The notes under the pieces: model-generated
Databases searched by the model: none
The model's input: only the letters and a program-made list of their open reading frames with translations
What the model was told of the DNA's origin: nothing
Assembly (NCBI GenBank): GCA_963966185.1
Contig: CAWZYM010000285.1
Coordinates: forward strand, 665,001-729,000
Length of the DNA stretch: 64,000 nucleotides
Origin: Rhabditoides inermis
Lineage: Eukaryota > Nematoda > Chromadorea > Rhabditida > Rhabditidae
Direction: 5' to 3'
Translations under genes and position numbers: made by a program
Shown: positions 52,647 to 64,000 of the stretch, piece after piece
How positions within the stretch are numbered: the stretch's first letter is position 1
How the letters are laid out: every line of letters begins with the position of its first letter

Positions 52647-53170
52647 TGGCCGGCAGTATCAATCACTCATCTAATGGCTGCACGTTTTCGCGCATGTATC
52701 ATGCAAATTAATTGCGAATCGTGATGAACAATGATGACACTGAAGAGAAAAAAAACTCTTTCAGAAAAAAAAAATTATACTTGGTTTGGCCCGCTGTGAA
52801 AAATGCACTAGTACTATTTGCTTCACAAGCAAACGTATTGTTTATCGTCAAAAGCAATGTCTTTAAATCATTTAGTTTTTATTAACGACACTTTAACGTC
52901 CTCAACTGCAAACAGTTCAATGAAAATAAATCAAGTAGTTGACATTATTTTCGTCAAATTGCGCTGCGCGCCGCTTGGGTTTGTCTCTACCACAATACGC
53001 GCTAGAATTGCGCACTGTCGATATCGAATACACCTATAAGAGTGATAGTGAGATACTTGTGAACTATACAGACGTTTATGTATCACCTGGGCGGGCAATT
53101 TGTTCAGTTGGTCCAAGTTTTTATCTCGTCTCTGAAAGGAGATATGGCGCGCTCGGGGTCGAGGTGGCTT

Positions 53171-53250
53171 CACAGTGCAATGTTGTCAGTAATTCTGCTT
53201 TGGTATGTATTATGTCTCGTTTTCATGACACGATAATAAATTATAAATTT
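53171..53250 (+). repeat. Duplicate of TFIP11 downstream sequence
   Basis: Starts CAGTGCAATGTTGTCAGTAA and matches 48,528-48,604 almost exactly, including a CGATAATAAATT stretch; a small insertion (TTATAAA) differs. It is either a dispersed repeat or a copied fragment. Confidence 0.8.
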
Positions 53251-53339
53251 GTCATACGTTTCACCAAAAATTGATAAGAAATGACCGTCATTTCTTTTCG
53301 ATAAACGCAGTGAGGTCGCTCAGAATTAGCAGCCAGCAT

Positions 53340-53412
53340 ACATTGCTTCTATGGCGCAACTGGTTAAAGTTTCGCCTGACAATCACGGGTCGCGGGTTCG
53401 GTTCCGCTGACG
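53340..53412 (+). repeat. tRNA-like module (SINE-type)
   Basis: TGGCGCAACTGGTTAAAG and GCGGGTTCGGTTCCGC sit at A-box/B-box spacing. The acceptor stem does not close. Confidence 0.45.
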
Positions 53413-53503
53413 AGTTTTGCTACAACTCTTTTGCTACAGTCAGCCTGCCTGCGAATCAGAACTCGTGTAGAATTCAGTCAATCATTTGTGATTTTTGTCC
53501 ACT

Positions 53504-53975
53504 TTACAACCAGCGCTGGTTGGTTTGTGTTAAGAATAGTCACGCGCTAGAATCGGCAAAAGGCGACTGAACGAAAGGTCCCTTATAATCTTTGCGAGAA
53601 CAATGTGATGCTGATAGATGTTATCAGGATGTTAGAAAATGGTTAAGTTTCGATTTTGGTAACGCTAGCTGTTGTAGGAAGCGAGATACGCGCGCGCGCC
53701 CCCTGAGGGGCAGGCAATCCCCCGTGTACGGAACGTTTTCTAGGGGGGGGGGGGGTGGCGCGCACCGGCTGTCCCCAGCAGACAGGGAGTGCACATTCCG
53801 CACTGCCTGTGGATTGCACTGATATCGTTCAGATCGCGGGCCCTGCCGTATGCATAGTAGTTTTGTGGTTAGCGATTGCGCCCGTTGAGATACATGGCTC
53901 GAGTTCGGTTCCGGCTGGTGGCAAACTTTTTGTACTATATGATTTTACATAGAAATGACATTGGGATTGTAAATC
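53504..53975 (-). mobile_element. Partial inverted copy of element C
   Basis: Reverse complement of the right half of 35,352-36,283: hairpin (shortened loop) and GTAA at 53,504, then the GC-rich core, the tRNA-like module and flank to about 53,975. The fold-back 5' arms are missing. On its 3' side the next base is A, not T, so this end may be eroded. Confidence 0.8.
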
Positions 53976-54413
53976 ACGTTCTAAAATGGTGTCAACGATG
54001 GTGGTCTTTGCGTCAAGGAACTAAGTCACTTATTTCGAATTGTTTTAAAAAGCAGTTTTCGCAGAATGTTAGAGACAAATATTGCCTACCATTCCCGCAT
54101 GGTCAAGTTTCATGAAAATGCATCGTAGCGTAGAGATTTTCATGCGACGACACTATTCGCACGCCTTCAGAACTGGAGAAATGGAGAGGAGTTTAACAAA
54201 ATGAGCGAATTTTTCTAAACAAAGTGCAATGCTTCTCTCTCGCATTCACATACATCTCTTCCTCTCTCATTTCTTAATTCAACACTTCAACAACTGTGTT
54301 TGTTTTTGCGATTAAAAAAAACTTGAAAACTTCTACTTCACTCTCTTTTTTTCTCTTTAAATTTAAATCGATTGGAAATTAGTTTATCGATAATAATGTA
54401 TACACGTGTGCAT

Positions 54414-54580
54414 CTACTCCTTCTCTTGTTTCTTCTTGACCGTGATCTCCTCTTGTATTCCATCCGAGGGGGAGAGTCGGCGGGTGATGGCAGTCCGAGG
54501 TGACTCATCCACAGCCTTCTTAGAGAACGTCGGCTCGTCGTTGCGCTGACGCTCGTCCACTGGAGAGAGGGAATGTGAGA

Positions 54581-54622
<42 letters not shown>

Positions 54623-55926
54623 CACCATAGGTGTACTCGAATGTGAACTGCATTCCGCTCTGTCTCGTGAATGCGATGAGAGCGATCACGTTTCCTCGGG
54701 AGACGATGCGTCGCTGCACTCCGTCCGAGCAGCAGAACCTAGGACACGCCTATTGGCCACGCCCACTCAAGCCCCGCCCCGCACCTGTATCCGGTGGTGC
54801 GCATGTCTCCGCTCATCTTGAGCTCGGCGGCGTCCTCGTAGCAGCCCTCGATACACTTCCCGCCCACTTTCAATACGTTCACCAGGATTCGCTTCCCGGC
54901 AGGCGCCTATAGAAAGAACCATGACTAGACCGACGAGATTTCGAAAAAAAAAGATTCCATTGGAAATTTCGAAAATAGGAAACGGACGACTCTCGTGAAC
55001 AGACTGAACAGCATCCGAAATGCCGTGCAGGAGAATGATCAACGGAAAACTGCAGAAAGCATACAGTTATTGATCCAATCCATTTCCTGGCAGGCGCTTG
55101 GATATGATATGATAATTGATCAACGAAACCCGGACACTTGACATGTCTTTCGCACTGTTTATGCAATAGGGTCGACGGTGATTGATGCCTGATCACCTTT
55201 TCATCAGTAGCGGAGAATGTTCTATTTTGCACCCTCACCTTGAAGTGGTAGACGCACTTCTTCTCTCTGAGTGCGCCGACCTGCCGGATCGATATGTCGA
55301 ACCGCCGCACCACCTCCTCCACCTGCAACAAGCAATAGGCCACGCCCCTGCCAGCCACGCCCACCTGAATCACGCCGCCGCAGTTGCGCGAGAACGACGC
55401 GTCAACGGTCTGGCAGTACTGACCGCCGAAGCCCGACGGACACCTGGGAAGGGGTACGGTAACAGGTAATACCTGCGCATCATGGCTTACTTGCACGAGT
55501 TGCAGTTCCTCGCGTTGATGTAACCTCCGTTCTGGCAGGGCAGAGCGCGCGGACAGCGACCTTAAGTCCCGCCCACTTTAGTTCCGCCCCGCCAACTAGT
55601 CTCCGCCCCTTCTCGCCCCGCCTCATCACTCACGCTGGCACTTATAGTGTTCGTTGATGGACTGCACGTCGACGAACGACGGGCCCTCCATGTTGCCCAT
55701 AGACTGCTGGAGGAGCGGGTCCACGGTGGTGAGGGCGGGCACGCGGCGGTTCGACGAGAACCTGCACATCACAGGGAGTACTGTAGCATGTCGATATAGA
55801 TACTCACTCGGTCGGCGCGTAGTGCATTACGCTTCCGACGTCGTATGGGAGACCGTAGGTGGACAGCTCGGAGGGCGAGACCTAGAGATTATTCTCTCTC
55901 TCTCTCTTTCTCTCTCTTTCTCTTTC

Positions 55927-55995
<69 letters not shown>

Positions 55996-56823
55996 TTTTT
56001 TCTCTCTCTCTCCCCTCACCTTGGCAAAGTTGAACAGCAGCGACCGGTCGACGACGCGAGTGTTCAGCGACACATACCGGTCGCGGTCGTATCTGGAGTG
56101 GAAATCAATCCAGCTCAATCGATAAGTCGATACCTCGACTGCTCGTGGAAGATGCCGAGCGCATGCGCGAGCTCGTGAGAAGTGATGCCGAACTGTAAAG
56201 ATTCAGTAATTGTTTTACCTTTTCTTTTAACAATTTGTTAGAACTAAATTACCAACTAAATTACTAACTATCGTCTTGCTAGACAGTAGACAACTACATA
56301 CTCACATGTTCGCAGCCCCGTCCAATCGAGACGACCTGTCTGCCGAGAGACGTGTCCCTGCCGACAGTGCTCCAGCAACCGTCGTCGCCGCCCACAAAGT
56401 TGAGGAATCTGCAAGCAGCTCAAATTATTCTCCTACCGTAATCCTAGAGGAATGAAGCAAGTCAAATTATTCTCCTACCGTAATCCTAAGGGAACGAAGC
56501 AGGTCAAATTATTCTCCTACCGTAATCCTAGGGGAACGAAGCAGGTCAAATTATTCTCCTACCGTAATACTACGATTAGGTCACTATTCCCCACTCACTG
56601 CGCCTCGCCCCTCCTCGGGTAGAAGTTGATGCACGACTCGTCCTGCCAGAACTGAATCGCGCGGCGGATGGACGCGGCAGCGCCGGGGGCTGAAAAAGGG
56701 AATCTTTCTCTCTCCCTCTCTCCCTCTCTCCCTCTCTCTCTCTCTCTCTCTCCTCTCTCTCTCACACACTCTCTCTCACTCTCTCTCTCTCTCCCTTTCT
56801 CTCTCTCTCTCTCTCCCTCTATC

Positions 56824-56864
<41 letters not shown>

Positions 56865-57884
56865 TCTCTCTCTCTCTAACTTTCTCTCTCTCCCTCTTTC
56901 TCTCTCTCTCTCTCCCTCTCTTCTCTCTCTCACACACACTCTCTCTCTCCCTCTCTCTCCCTCTCTCTCTCCCTCTCTCCCCCCCCTCTCTCTCTCTCTC
57001 TCTCTTTCTCTCCCTCTCTCTCCACCTACTCAGATTGTTGGCCATCTCATAGGGCACTCCGTTGTGCCAGATGGTATCAGGATATGTCCTATCCAGAAAC
57101 GCCTGTCGCTTTCCGCGCACGTCAGCGATCTCACCCTGCAACATTAATATAATCTATGAGTTTCATGCGTTTTCTGTTTCACTCTGTCCTTCTGTCGTTT
57201 TGACAGCAAGCCGGAGTAGATAGTTTGTCCTCACCCTGTCGTCCTCGCTCCTGTCGGCGTCCTTGAGACTCGCCTCGACCAGCTCCGCCAGTCGCTTCTC
57301 GGAGAGCACCATGTCTCCCTCGAACAGAACCGGGCTGCAATTGATCAATCATTACAAGTCTTCTCTACAACTATCTCGTTCTAGGACAATTATGGCTGGA
57401 TGGTTCTCGCGCTGCTTTGTTGCGTGTTCGTCACACATTCGAGACCACATACCACTCTCCGAAGTGGAAATGGTTTAGAAAAAGAGGTATATGTTTCACA
57501 GACACATGAAACAGTTGTCCGCAGTGCACTAAAACAATGGGATGGTTGTACGGATGAAAGAACCCACGCATTCCTCTCGTTCAACTTGGGGATGGAGAGA
57601 GTGGGAGCCTCGTAGCTGATCACTTGGCTGGGGTCCTGAAAGAGTAATTAGTACAAGAGGCTAGATGACAGTAATGAAAACCACTAACGAACTGAATCTC
57701 CTTGTTCGCATACTCGTTGTCCACGGACGCCGAGAGAATATCGAACTGCCTCTGGTGAGAGAAGCCGGCAAGAAGAGGGGAGATCTGAGTGATCCTAATA
57801 GACTCCGCCCCTCTCGCCACGCCCACTTACCTCCTGAGCTCCCACCGTACGAACGGCTGCCGCTATCAAGACCACTCGCCACAT
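54414..57884 (-). CDS. Astacin metalloprotease with EGF and CUB domains (NAS family)
   Basis: Secreted zinc endopeptidase, ~510 aa. Order: signal peptide (MWRVVLIAAAVRTVGA), propeptide with LFEGDM (zymogen-type motif), astacin catalytic domain with zinc site HELAHALGIFHE and Met-turn SVMHY, a short EGF-like module (CQNGG to GFGGQYC) and a CUB domain, then a charged tail. This order is typical of nematode NAS proteins. Exons: 57831-57884, 57689-57751, 57568-57635, 57235-57334, 57026-57135, 56599-56689, 56306-56408, 56134-56192, 56020-56092, 55808-55881, 55634-55761, 55491-55560, 55365-55443, 55239-55322, 54785-54906, 54626-54738, 54414-54559; some edges may be off by a few bases. A TATATA at ~57,932 sits about 48 bp before the ATG. 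Confidence 0.93.
55893..56011. repeat. CT microsatellite in astacin intron
   Basis: Interrupted (CT)n on +, that is GA on the transcript strand, directly after a 5' splice site. Confidence 0.9.
56418..56575. repeat. 42-bp tandem repeat
   Basis: About 3.5 units of CAAATTATTCTCCTACCGTA followed by ATCCTAGGGGAACGAAGCAG, within an astacin intron. The inner copies are nearly identical. Confidence 0.9.
56703..57022. repeat. CT/CA microsatellite in astacin intron
   Basis: 320 bp of (CT)n with CACACA islands filling almost the entire intron between two catalytic-domain exons. Confidence 0.9.
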
Positions 57885-57927
57885 CTTCCAACCGCTCTCC
57901 TTCTCCTCCTCCGCCTATATACCCCTG

Positions 57928-57940
57928 CTCCTGCTCCCAT
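57928..57940 (-). promoter_or_regulatory. Candidate TATA box of the astacin gene
   Basis: Minus strand reads GGGTATATAGGCGG about 48 bp upstream of the predicted ATG, in otherwise GC/CT-rich sequence. Position fits a short 5' UTR. Confidence 0.45.
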
Positions 57941-58338
57941 TCTCCTCCTTCTTCTCCGCCTCCTCCGCCTAACAATGATTCACAATAGCCCCTCGGGCAA
58001 ATACACATGCGATGGGACAGACATCGCTGAAAACCGTCTCAAACTTACAACAAACCTGCGTATTCAATGGCCGCGCATTCAATAGCGGCCACTTGCAAAA
58101 ACCCACATCCGTCCTTCTTTTGTCGTCCGTGTACTCACACAATACAATACCCCACCTCATTCATGAATAAACACTCTTTATAGCATGCGTTGCTCTCAAT
58201 ACAAAAAACATCTAGGAAATACTATCCGGAGTGAACAAGAATATGAAAATCGTCGTGTCTCTGTATGGCGAGCTGACCCGGGGAGAGGGGAGAAGTCACA
58301 ATCGGGGTGGGGGATAACAAAGGGACGTGGAGGGGTGC

Positions 58339-61300
58339 TTACTTGAGCTGGGGGAAGCTCATCTGGGGGCGGGCGTCGGCGGTTCCGTCCTCGGCGCGCC
58401 AGTACTGAGTGATCGTCTTCCACTGAGTGTAGAAGTTGACTCCGGCCTTTCCGTAGAAGTTCATGTCTCCGTGGAACGAGCCGCGAGAGCCAGTGAACGA
58501 GAACTGGGGGAGGGGAACGGGGATAGGGACGTTGATGCCAATCTGTCCAGCGTCAACCTCGTTCGTGAAACTGCAAAGGATGACGTCATCACTGCTCTCT
58601 ATCTCCTTCTCACTCACCGCCTGGCAGTGATGCCGTTGGTGGTGAAGAGGGCGGTTCCGTTTCCGTAGGGGTTGTTGTTGATGATCTGGATAGCCTCGTC
58701 CAGGTTGTCAGCCTCCATCACCACAAGCACCGGGCCGAAGATCTCCTCCTGCAATCAATCCATAGAATCAATGTCAAACAATCGATCGATACCTTGTAGC
58801 AAGTCATATGGGGCTTGACTCCAGTGATGATGGTGGGTCCGACAAAGTTGCCGTTCTCGAATCCCTTCACAGTGCACTTGGATCCGTCCAGCACAACGTT
58901 GGCTCCCTCCTACAAAATAATACGATTGAACACAAATATATCCCAACTATAATACGTTTCACCAATATCGGTTAACACACTTGCGTAGACACAATGAGTG
59001 CTTGATCTACCAATTCAACCAAATACAGAAGACCCACCTTCTTGGCGGTCTCGATGAGGTTGAGGATGCGCTTCTTCGAGGCGGGCGAGATGACAGGTCC
59101 AATGTCAGTGTCCGGCAGCCAGCCTGGACAGCCACTCATCATACTCCCTTCCCCCCCTCCGTCGACTCACCGGCGTTGACCTTGAGCTTGGATACGCGGT
59201 CGACCAGCTCGGGCAGCCACTTGCGAGACTCGCCCACAAACACGGCAGTGGTGAGGGCCATGCAGCGCTGGCCGGCGGCTCCGAAAGCGGCCGCAGTCAG
59301 CTAAAATGACAAATAATTGTTACGTTTCACGTCACTGTCTAATGTCATAATCATAGCTACAATGTAATGTATGGGCTAGAAAATCATCACAAGACCAACA
59401 TGAGCAAAAATAACATGGTCTGGTCACCCATTCCTCTCAAAAATCCTTCTATACCTGGTTGAGGACCGTGTCCTTGGCGGCGTCGGGCATGATCACTCCG
59501 TGGTTCTTCGCGCCCATGTTCGACTGCACGCGCTTGCCGTTGGCGCATCCGCGAGTGTAGATGTGCTTGCCCTGCAACATACATCACGTCATTATCTCAG
59601 ATCTAGATTTGTTTCGTAGGTTGCGTATTGGTCAGCGCATTTTGTCATCCACATTCCCATCATGACAATACTGAATCAATACCCCTAAAAGTTTAAGTCT
59701 TCAAACGAGTGTTGTGAATGTCTCCGTCTCACTTCCACGTCACATCAAAACACGTGTCCAATACGTCTCGACTATAGGAAACCATGTGATCATATACGAG
59801 TCTGAAACGCGTCTGCTATAAATATCAAATAGTAATTCTTCGCACGTGCGCACGTGCCGAGTGATCAAGTGGTCCAGGTCCAGTGATCTCCTAGTCTACT
59901 CAAATAAACGACGCGGAAGAGTGTTTCAGTCGCACCGCAAATGCTACGTTGCACGTGTGCCTTGTATTTTGCAAGTGAAATTGTGTATCATTTGCCAAGA
60001 AAGCAGTTCTCCAAAAAAAAAAACCCGTGCACTCACAGCCTGGTCGGATCCGACAAAGGAGATGGCGTGGATGTCGGGGTTGTCGCAGATGAAGTTGACA
60101 GAGTCGTGCGTGCCGTGAATCACGTTCAGGCAACCGTCGGGAACTCCAGCCTCCTGAAAACAGAAACGTAACGATTATCTACAGATACAGAAACCGTACA
60201 AAAACTGTACTAGAAAGTACAGTAAGCTTCGCCGGTGTACCGTACCTTGGCGAGCTCGACGAGCATCATGGTGGCTCCGGGGTCCTGCTCAGAGGGCTTG
60301 AGCACCATCGTGTTTCCGGTGACCAGGGCCAGGGGGAACATCCACAGGGGGATCATGGCCGGGAAGTTGAACGGCATGATTCCTGAATAGCAATATTCAC
60401 TCTTATTCACGTTTCTTATTTCCCTTGTCCCTTCCAAAGCTTTTCACATTTGTCTGGCACCTTCTGTATATTCCTCCCTCTCTCTCTCTCCCTCTGACTG
60501 ACCGGCGGTGACTCCGAGGGGCGTGCGATAGGAGATGGTGTCCATGTCGCGCGACACGTTCGGCATCGTCTCTCCCATGGTGAGCGAGGGGATCGACACA
60601 GAGTGCTCCACCACCTGTCAAGGTAAACCACATATTATATGTTCCACGAGTTTAACCATACAAATCGGAGAACATTCACGCCAATACAGGGACAATACGA
60701 AATTTTATAATATGAATGCTCCCCAATACAACAGAATTAACTTGATTAGTTTTTTATCGACTTGTATCGTCATCATACCTGGAGTCCGCGGGAGACGTCT
60801 CCCTCGGCGTCGGGGAGGGTCTTGCCCTGCTCCTCCGTGATGTTGGCCGCCAGCTTCTTCATGTCGCGGCGGATCAGAGCCTGCAGCTTGAACATCGTCT
60901 GCGCGCGGGTCAGCACCGAGCTGAAAAAGGAAATTGTGCTTACATCTACTTTAATAATTCTACAATTTCGATGTCTCAATGCTTTGACCGTAATCACAAC
61001 AATTTCCAATATGTTTGCTTCCTTCATGGTTCCGCACTCACGTGTTCTTCCATGTCTGGAAGGCGTTCTTGGCCGAGTCGACGGCCGCCTGCATCTCAGC
61101 GGGAGTCGCCTTCGGCACGCGAGCGATCACCTCGTTCGTCGCCTACAATCATGTGTATATTAATTATTGTGAAATGTTTGTTTGATTACTCTATTGCGTG
61201 ATTACACGCATGATTGTTTACGCATTTGTTTACCCGCTCTTATCTCAATCAAAGCAGTTTTTCACATCCCATGCTGCGCAGGGCGACCACGACCTTGACT

Positions 61301-61825
61301 CTACCGATTTCGGCGCTTCGTCCCGCTAATGCCGGTAGAAAGATAGATTGCAGCGGTTGGCGGTTCTCTGCTCTCTCCGCGATTTCTCTCTCCTGTCGCA
61401 ACCACGTGGGGTGATCGGCCGCAAATCGCTTCTTTCACCTGTTCTTCTGCGACCAACTCTCTCACCCGCGCCCAGTCTCTCACATCTCTGACCGTCAACG
61501 CGCGCTATTACAGCCACTGACAGACGTGCAGGCGAAACAATTTCAGTGTGGCTCTGCGCAAACACAATACCTAAGTTTTCAAGAGGTTAGTAATACGATA
61601 ATCAATATTATCGATTGGTCGACTCACGGGGTTGGTGAGGTCGACGAACTCGGTGGTCTTCGACTCGACGGCCTGTCCGTCGATCCACAGCTTCACCGTG
61701 TCATTGGGACCGGCGACCGCACGCGAGGTGCTGAACTGCTTGATCTAAAACATGTTGTGTTTACATGGTCACAACCAAAAATTCGTAAACAAACTGACCG
61801 GGAGCCTGGCGCAACGAGACAGCAT
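58339..61825 (-). CDS. ALDH6A1: Methylmalonate-semialdehyde dehydrogenase (acylating), mitochondrial
   Basis: Converts (methyl)malonate semialdehyde with CoA and NAD to propionyl-/acetyl-CoA in valine and thymine breakdown. 521 aa predicted, near the family length. [19 protein letters not shown] is an Arg-rich mitochondrial presequence. Conserved blocks: [50 protein letters not shown], catalytic Cys303 in [20 protein letters not shown], and a VPIPVPLP block with [12 protein letters not shown]. Exons: 61799-61825, 61628-61744, 61042-61142, 60779-60920, 60503-60614, 60246-60382, 60037-60153, 59455-59571, 59171-59300, 59038-59123, 58793-58909, 58618-58748, 58339-58570; all phases join to a stop. 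An acceptor-like AG 13 bases upstream of the ATG may be a 5'-UTR or trans-splice site. Confidence 0.96.
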
Positions 61826-63042
61826 CCTTACCGCAAGTCTGAAATGTGCACGAGAATTAGAGAGATCTAAATTCAAACACGTCAGAGGAAAACACGCGAA
61901 GCGACTGCGCACACGGGACTATTTGTGACATTGAGAGGGCCGCGAGATGGTGTGATAGCTGGCGGTATAATTGAGAGAGAGAGAGAGAAAAATGAGAGCA
62001 GTAACGGACTGCATACGCCCTGCCACCCAGTACCAAAAAGGAAGCGGGGAGAGATGTACGATCGCTGCCCGCGCGGTCGCCGTATGTGACAGCAAGCACG
62101 GGGAAGTTTCTCGAGTTGCTTCCGCCAGCCCGGGTCAAACGAGCAGAGTGTTTTCAGAAAGCGTTCATCAGCAGAACCGCGCGAGATAAGACAGGGGTGA
62201 TAAGGTATTATCGATGATAAGCAGATAAATAAACGGAAAGGAAATCAACAAAATCAGAAAAATTGATTTGGAATGGTCCAATGGATGGAGAGAGAGAGAC
62301 AGGTAGGAAGGAGGATGGGATTGAGAATTGAGCTGTATGACATAAGTGTAGAGTTTAAGCAGAACGCAGTAGACATGCGCTTTTACACCTTGCGACCCGC
62401 ACGCAATCACGAAAAGTGAACACTGACTGACAGCCGCCGGTTGAGAATTCTCTGCTCCGCGAAAATTCGAAAAGCCGCGACTGCGCGGAGATAGAATTAC
62501 ACTAACACCACAGTCTGCACTAATTTACAACAAGACACCACGGAGCAGCTCACGAGGAGCAAGCAGGAGCAGTAAAATTAAGTATAGTTTCGTGCTCGAA
62601 GTATTTTTAGGTTGAGTAGTTATCATAATAACCTTCATCTCGATCTCCTAGTCGGAGTCCAGAAACTGCTCCTCGTGTAGTTAAAAATATTATCGCGAAT
62701 GACTTTTTTTTTAAAATTTTACCAAAAAATCTTACATTTTTACTTTTATCAGACATAATCTGTGTGTGCTACTTACTTTGCTATGTGTTTTTTCATGTCT
62801 TTCGCTGTAAATTTCATTTCCACGCTGGTAATAAATCGAGCGAAAGAAAAAAATACGAGAGACGCAGAAAATGACGAGAGCGTGAAAAATGGGCGGAAAC
62901 CAACCACCTCGAGACTGTTTACAGGATGAGTGCATATTCGCACATGGCAGCTGGCGACTCCGCAACGGATGGGCTCACAGCTCACGTGTGACCTTACAGA
63001 GACCGGTCCAACCCAACAACCGCGTGTATCTCTTGCATTCGT

Positions 63043-63100
<58 letters not shown>

Positions 63101-63270
63101 CTCTTCTCTCCTTCTTGGGTCAACACACGCGCTCGCACACACATGCGTATTCATTCAAATTCGCGCGCCCGCTATACCAGTAAACCATAATCCCAGTAAT
63201 CCTTTCCCAATCCTGGTCTCTTTCCGGCCTCCCGAAACACTGCACATCGATTCACTCTGATGGTTCTGCC
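61826..63270. other. Divergent intergenic region
   Basis: About 1.4 kb between ALDH6A1 (-) and the next gene (+). It holds a short GA tract (61,974-61,990), an AT-rich middle and (CT)n at 63,039-63,100. No coding signal or clear promoter motif is seen. Confidence 0.6.
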
Positions 63271-64000
63271 ATGATTCTGTCGACCCTTCTTCTTCTTTTG
63301 CTACCGTTGGTGACGCGTGCAGAGGTTAGTGATTTCTCTGCTGAGGCTGCATGACATCACCTCTGACGTCACGTTGCAGCTGCCGCAAGCGCAAGAGCCG
63401 CAGTACATTCACTACAGTGAAGCGGATATCGATGACGACGACAGGTGATTGTTTTGAATACAAGTATTCAAATATTAACCTTATACATTTTCACACTTAC
63501 CACTTACCACGTGGTATGGTGTCTGGCTCATTGGTTTTTTCATCGTTCCCAGTTCTCATCGAGATTTGATCGCTCATATTTTGCTCTGCACACTGCACGG
63601 ATTGCCTTTTCCATAGTCTCTTTCCCTTCGAGAGTCTACAGAAACAAGTGACACGCTTGCAATCAATCATTATCGTCTGGAGATGAAAAAAATCTGCAGA
63701 TGCCATGCCAGCACTATCACAGTGCGTGGCATATAAAATAATCATTCGCCGAAAAAAGTTGCGTTACCACGGTTATCAGCCGAGAAGCCATAGTAGAGTC
63801 TCTATTTTTTCTATAATCATAGCATCTAGTACATCTAATGCAGCTGTCTCCGCCGTTTTCGTCAACATTTCTTTTCTGCATTGCCGTGGAAAACAGATAA
63901 ATTATCATTGTGCACGTGCATTAATTCAGATAAGTAATTTGAAGAGAAACATTGCAGTCTCGGCGATGTGGAGTCTGATCAGTACCGGCACGGGGCACAG
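63271..64000 (+). CDS. N-terminus of an unidentified secreted or membrane protein (runs off the window)
   Basis: Exons 63271-63324, 63380-63444 and 63958-64000 (continues). The first encodes MILSTLLLLLLPLVTRA, a clear signal peptide; the next give an acidic stretch (SEADIDDDDR, then GDVESDQY). All three join in phase (0, then 2). No domain is visible in the 54 residues available, so function cannot be assigned. The start is chosen because the signal peptide begins at this ATG and no in-frame upstream ATG extends it. Confidence 0.6.

Larger units (their letters stand above)
52647..54413. other. Repeat-rich intergenic gap
   Basis: Between the protease 5' flank and the astacin 3' end. It holds the 53,171-53,250 duplicate, a tRNA-like module at 53,340-53,410 and the inverted remnant of element C. 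No coding region is supported. Confidence 0.6.

Overview
The window is animal nuclear DNA: compact protein-coding genes broken into many short exons (mostly 60-150 bp) by GT-AG introns, with acceptors almost always TTTCAG or TTGCAG, surrounded by microsatellites, satellites and transposon debris. Gene content (astacin with EGF and CUB, chymotrypsin-fold protease, CDK11, TAF1B, TFIP11/STIP, ALDH6A1), tiny exons, short acceptors, a likely trans-spliced gene pair and acceptor-like AGs just upstream of several ATGs suggest a nematode, perhaps a diplogastrid-like one. The phylum call is an inference.

Layout. 1-14,435 is a repeat domain: a 139-bp satellite in several blocks, a 110-bp derivative, higher-order duplications (1,930 bp and 823 bp periods), an 831-bp segment present twice, long GA/CT tracts and three copies of a perfect GC hairpin terminus. 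14,436-18,279 holds further repeats and no convincing gene. 18,280-25,313 (-) is a complete CDK11 (PITSLRE) kinase gene, 21 exons, 778 aa. A 257-bp divergent promoter separates it from 25,571-40,215 (+), a TAF1B/Rrn7-like RNA polymerase I factor gene with 31 phase-compatible exons, whose last ~280 residues I do not recognise. Only 268 bp later starts TFIP11 (40,484-48,286, +, 23 exons, 824 aa), in an arrangement that looks like a nematode operon. Then come an S1 serine protease (49,206-51,571, -), a repeat-rich gap, an astacin metalloprotease with EGF and CUB (54,414-57,884, -), methylmalonate-semialdehyde dehydrogenase (58,339-61,825, -, 521 aa) and the first exons of an unidentified secreted protein (63,271 to the end, +).

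The most interesting non-genic signal is a family of mobile elements (19,878-20,907; 28,190-28,915; 35,352-36,283; 51,613-52,646) that begin with a 101-119 bp inverted repeat starting at the very first base, end in a GC hairpin followed by TAA, and sit between A and T with no target duplication. One copy has an empty-site paralogue in the same window. This is a Helitron-like insertion style joined to an unusual fold-back 5' end. The satellite in the first 14 kb carries a hairpin resembling a Helitron 3' terminus in each unit. A retroposon has also landed on a TFIP11 3' splice site, where its target duplication recreated the acceptor.

The genes are mostly housekeeping: transcription and splicing control (CDK11, TFIP11), rRNA transcription (TAF1B) and mitochondrial valine/thymine catabolism (ALDH6A1), with two secreted proteases. 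Exon coordinates were deduced by eye from splice consensus, reading phase and family similarity; no search or RNA evidence was available.
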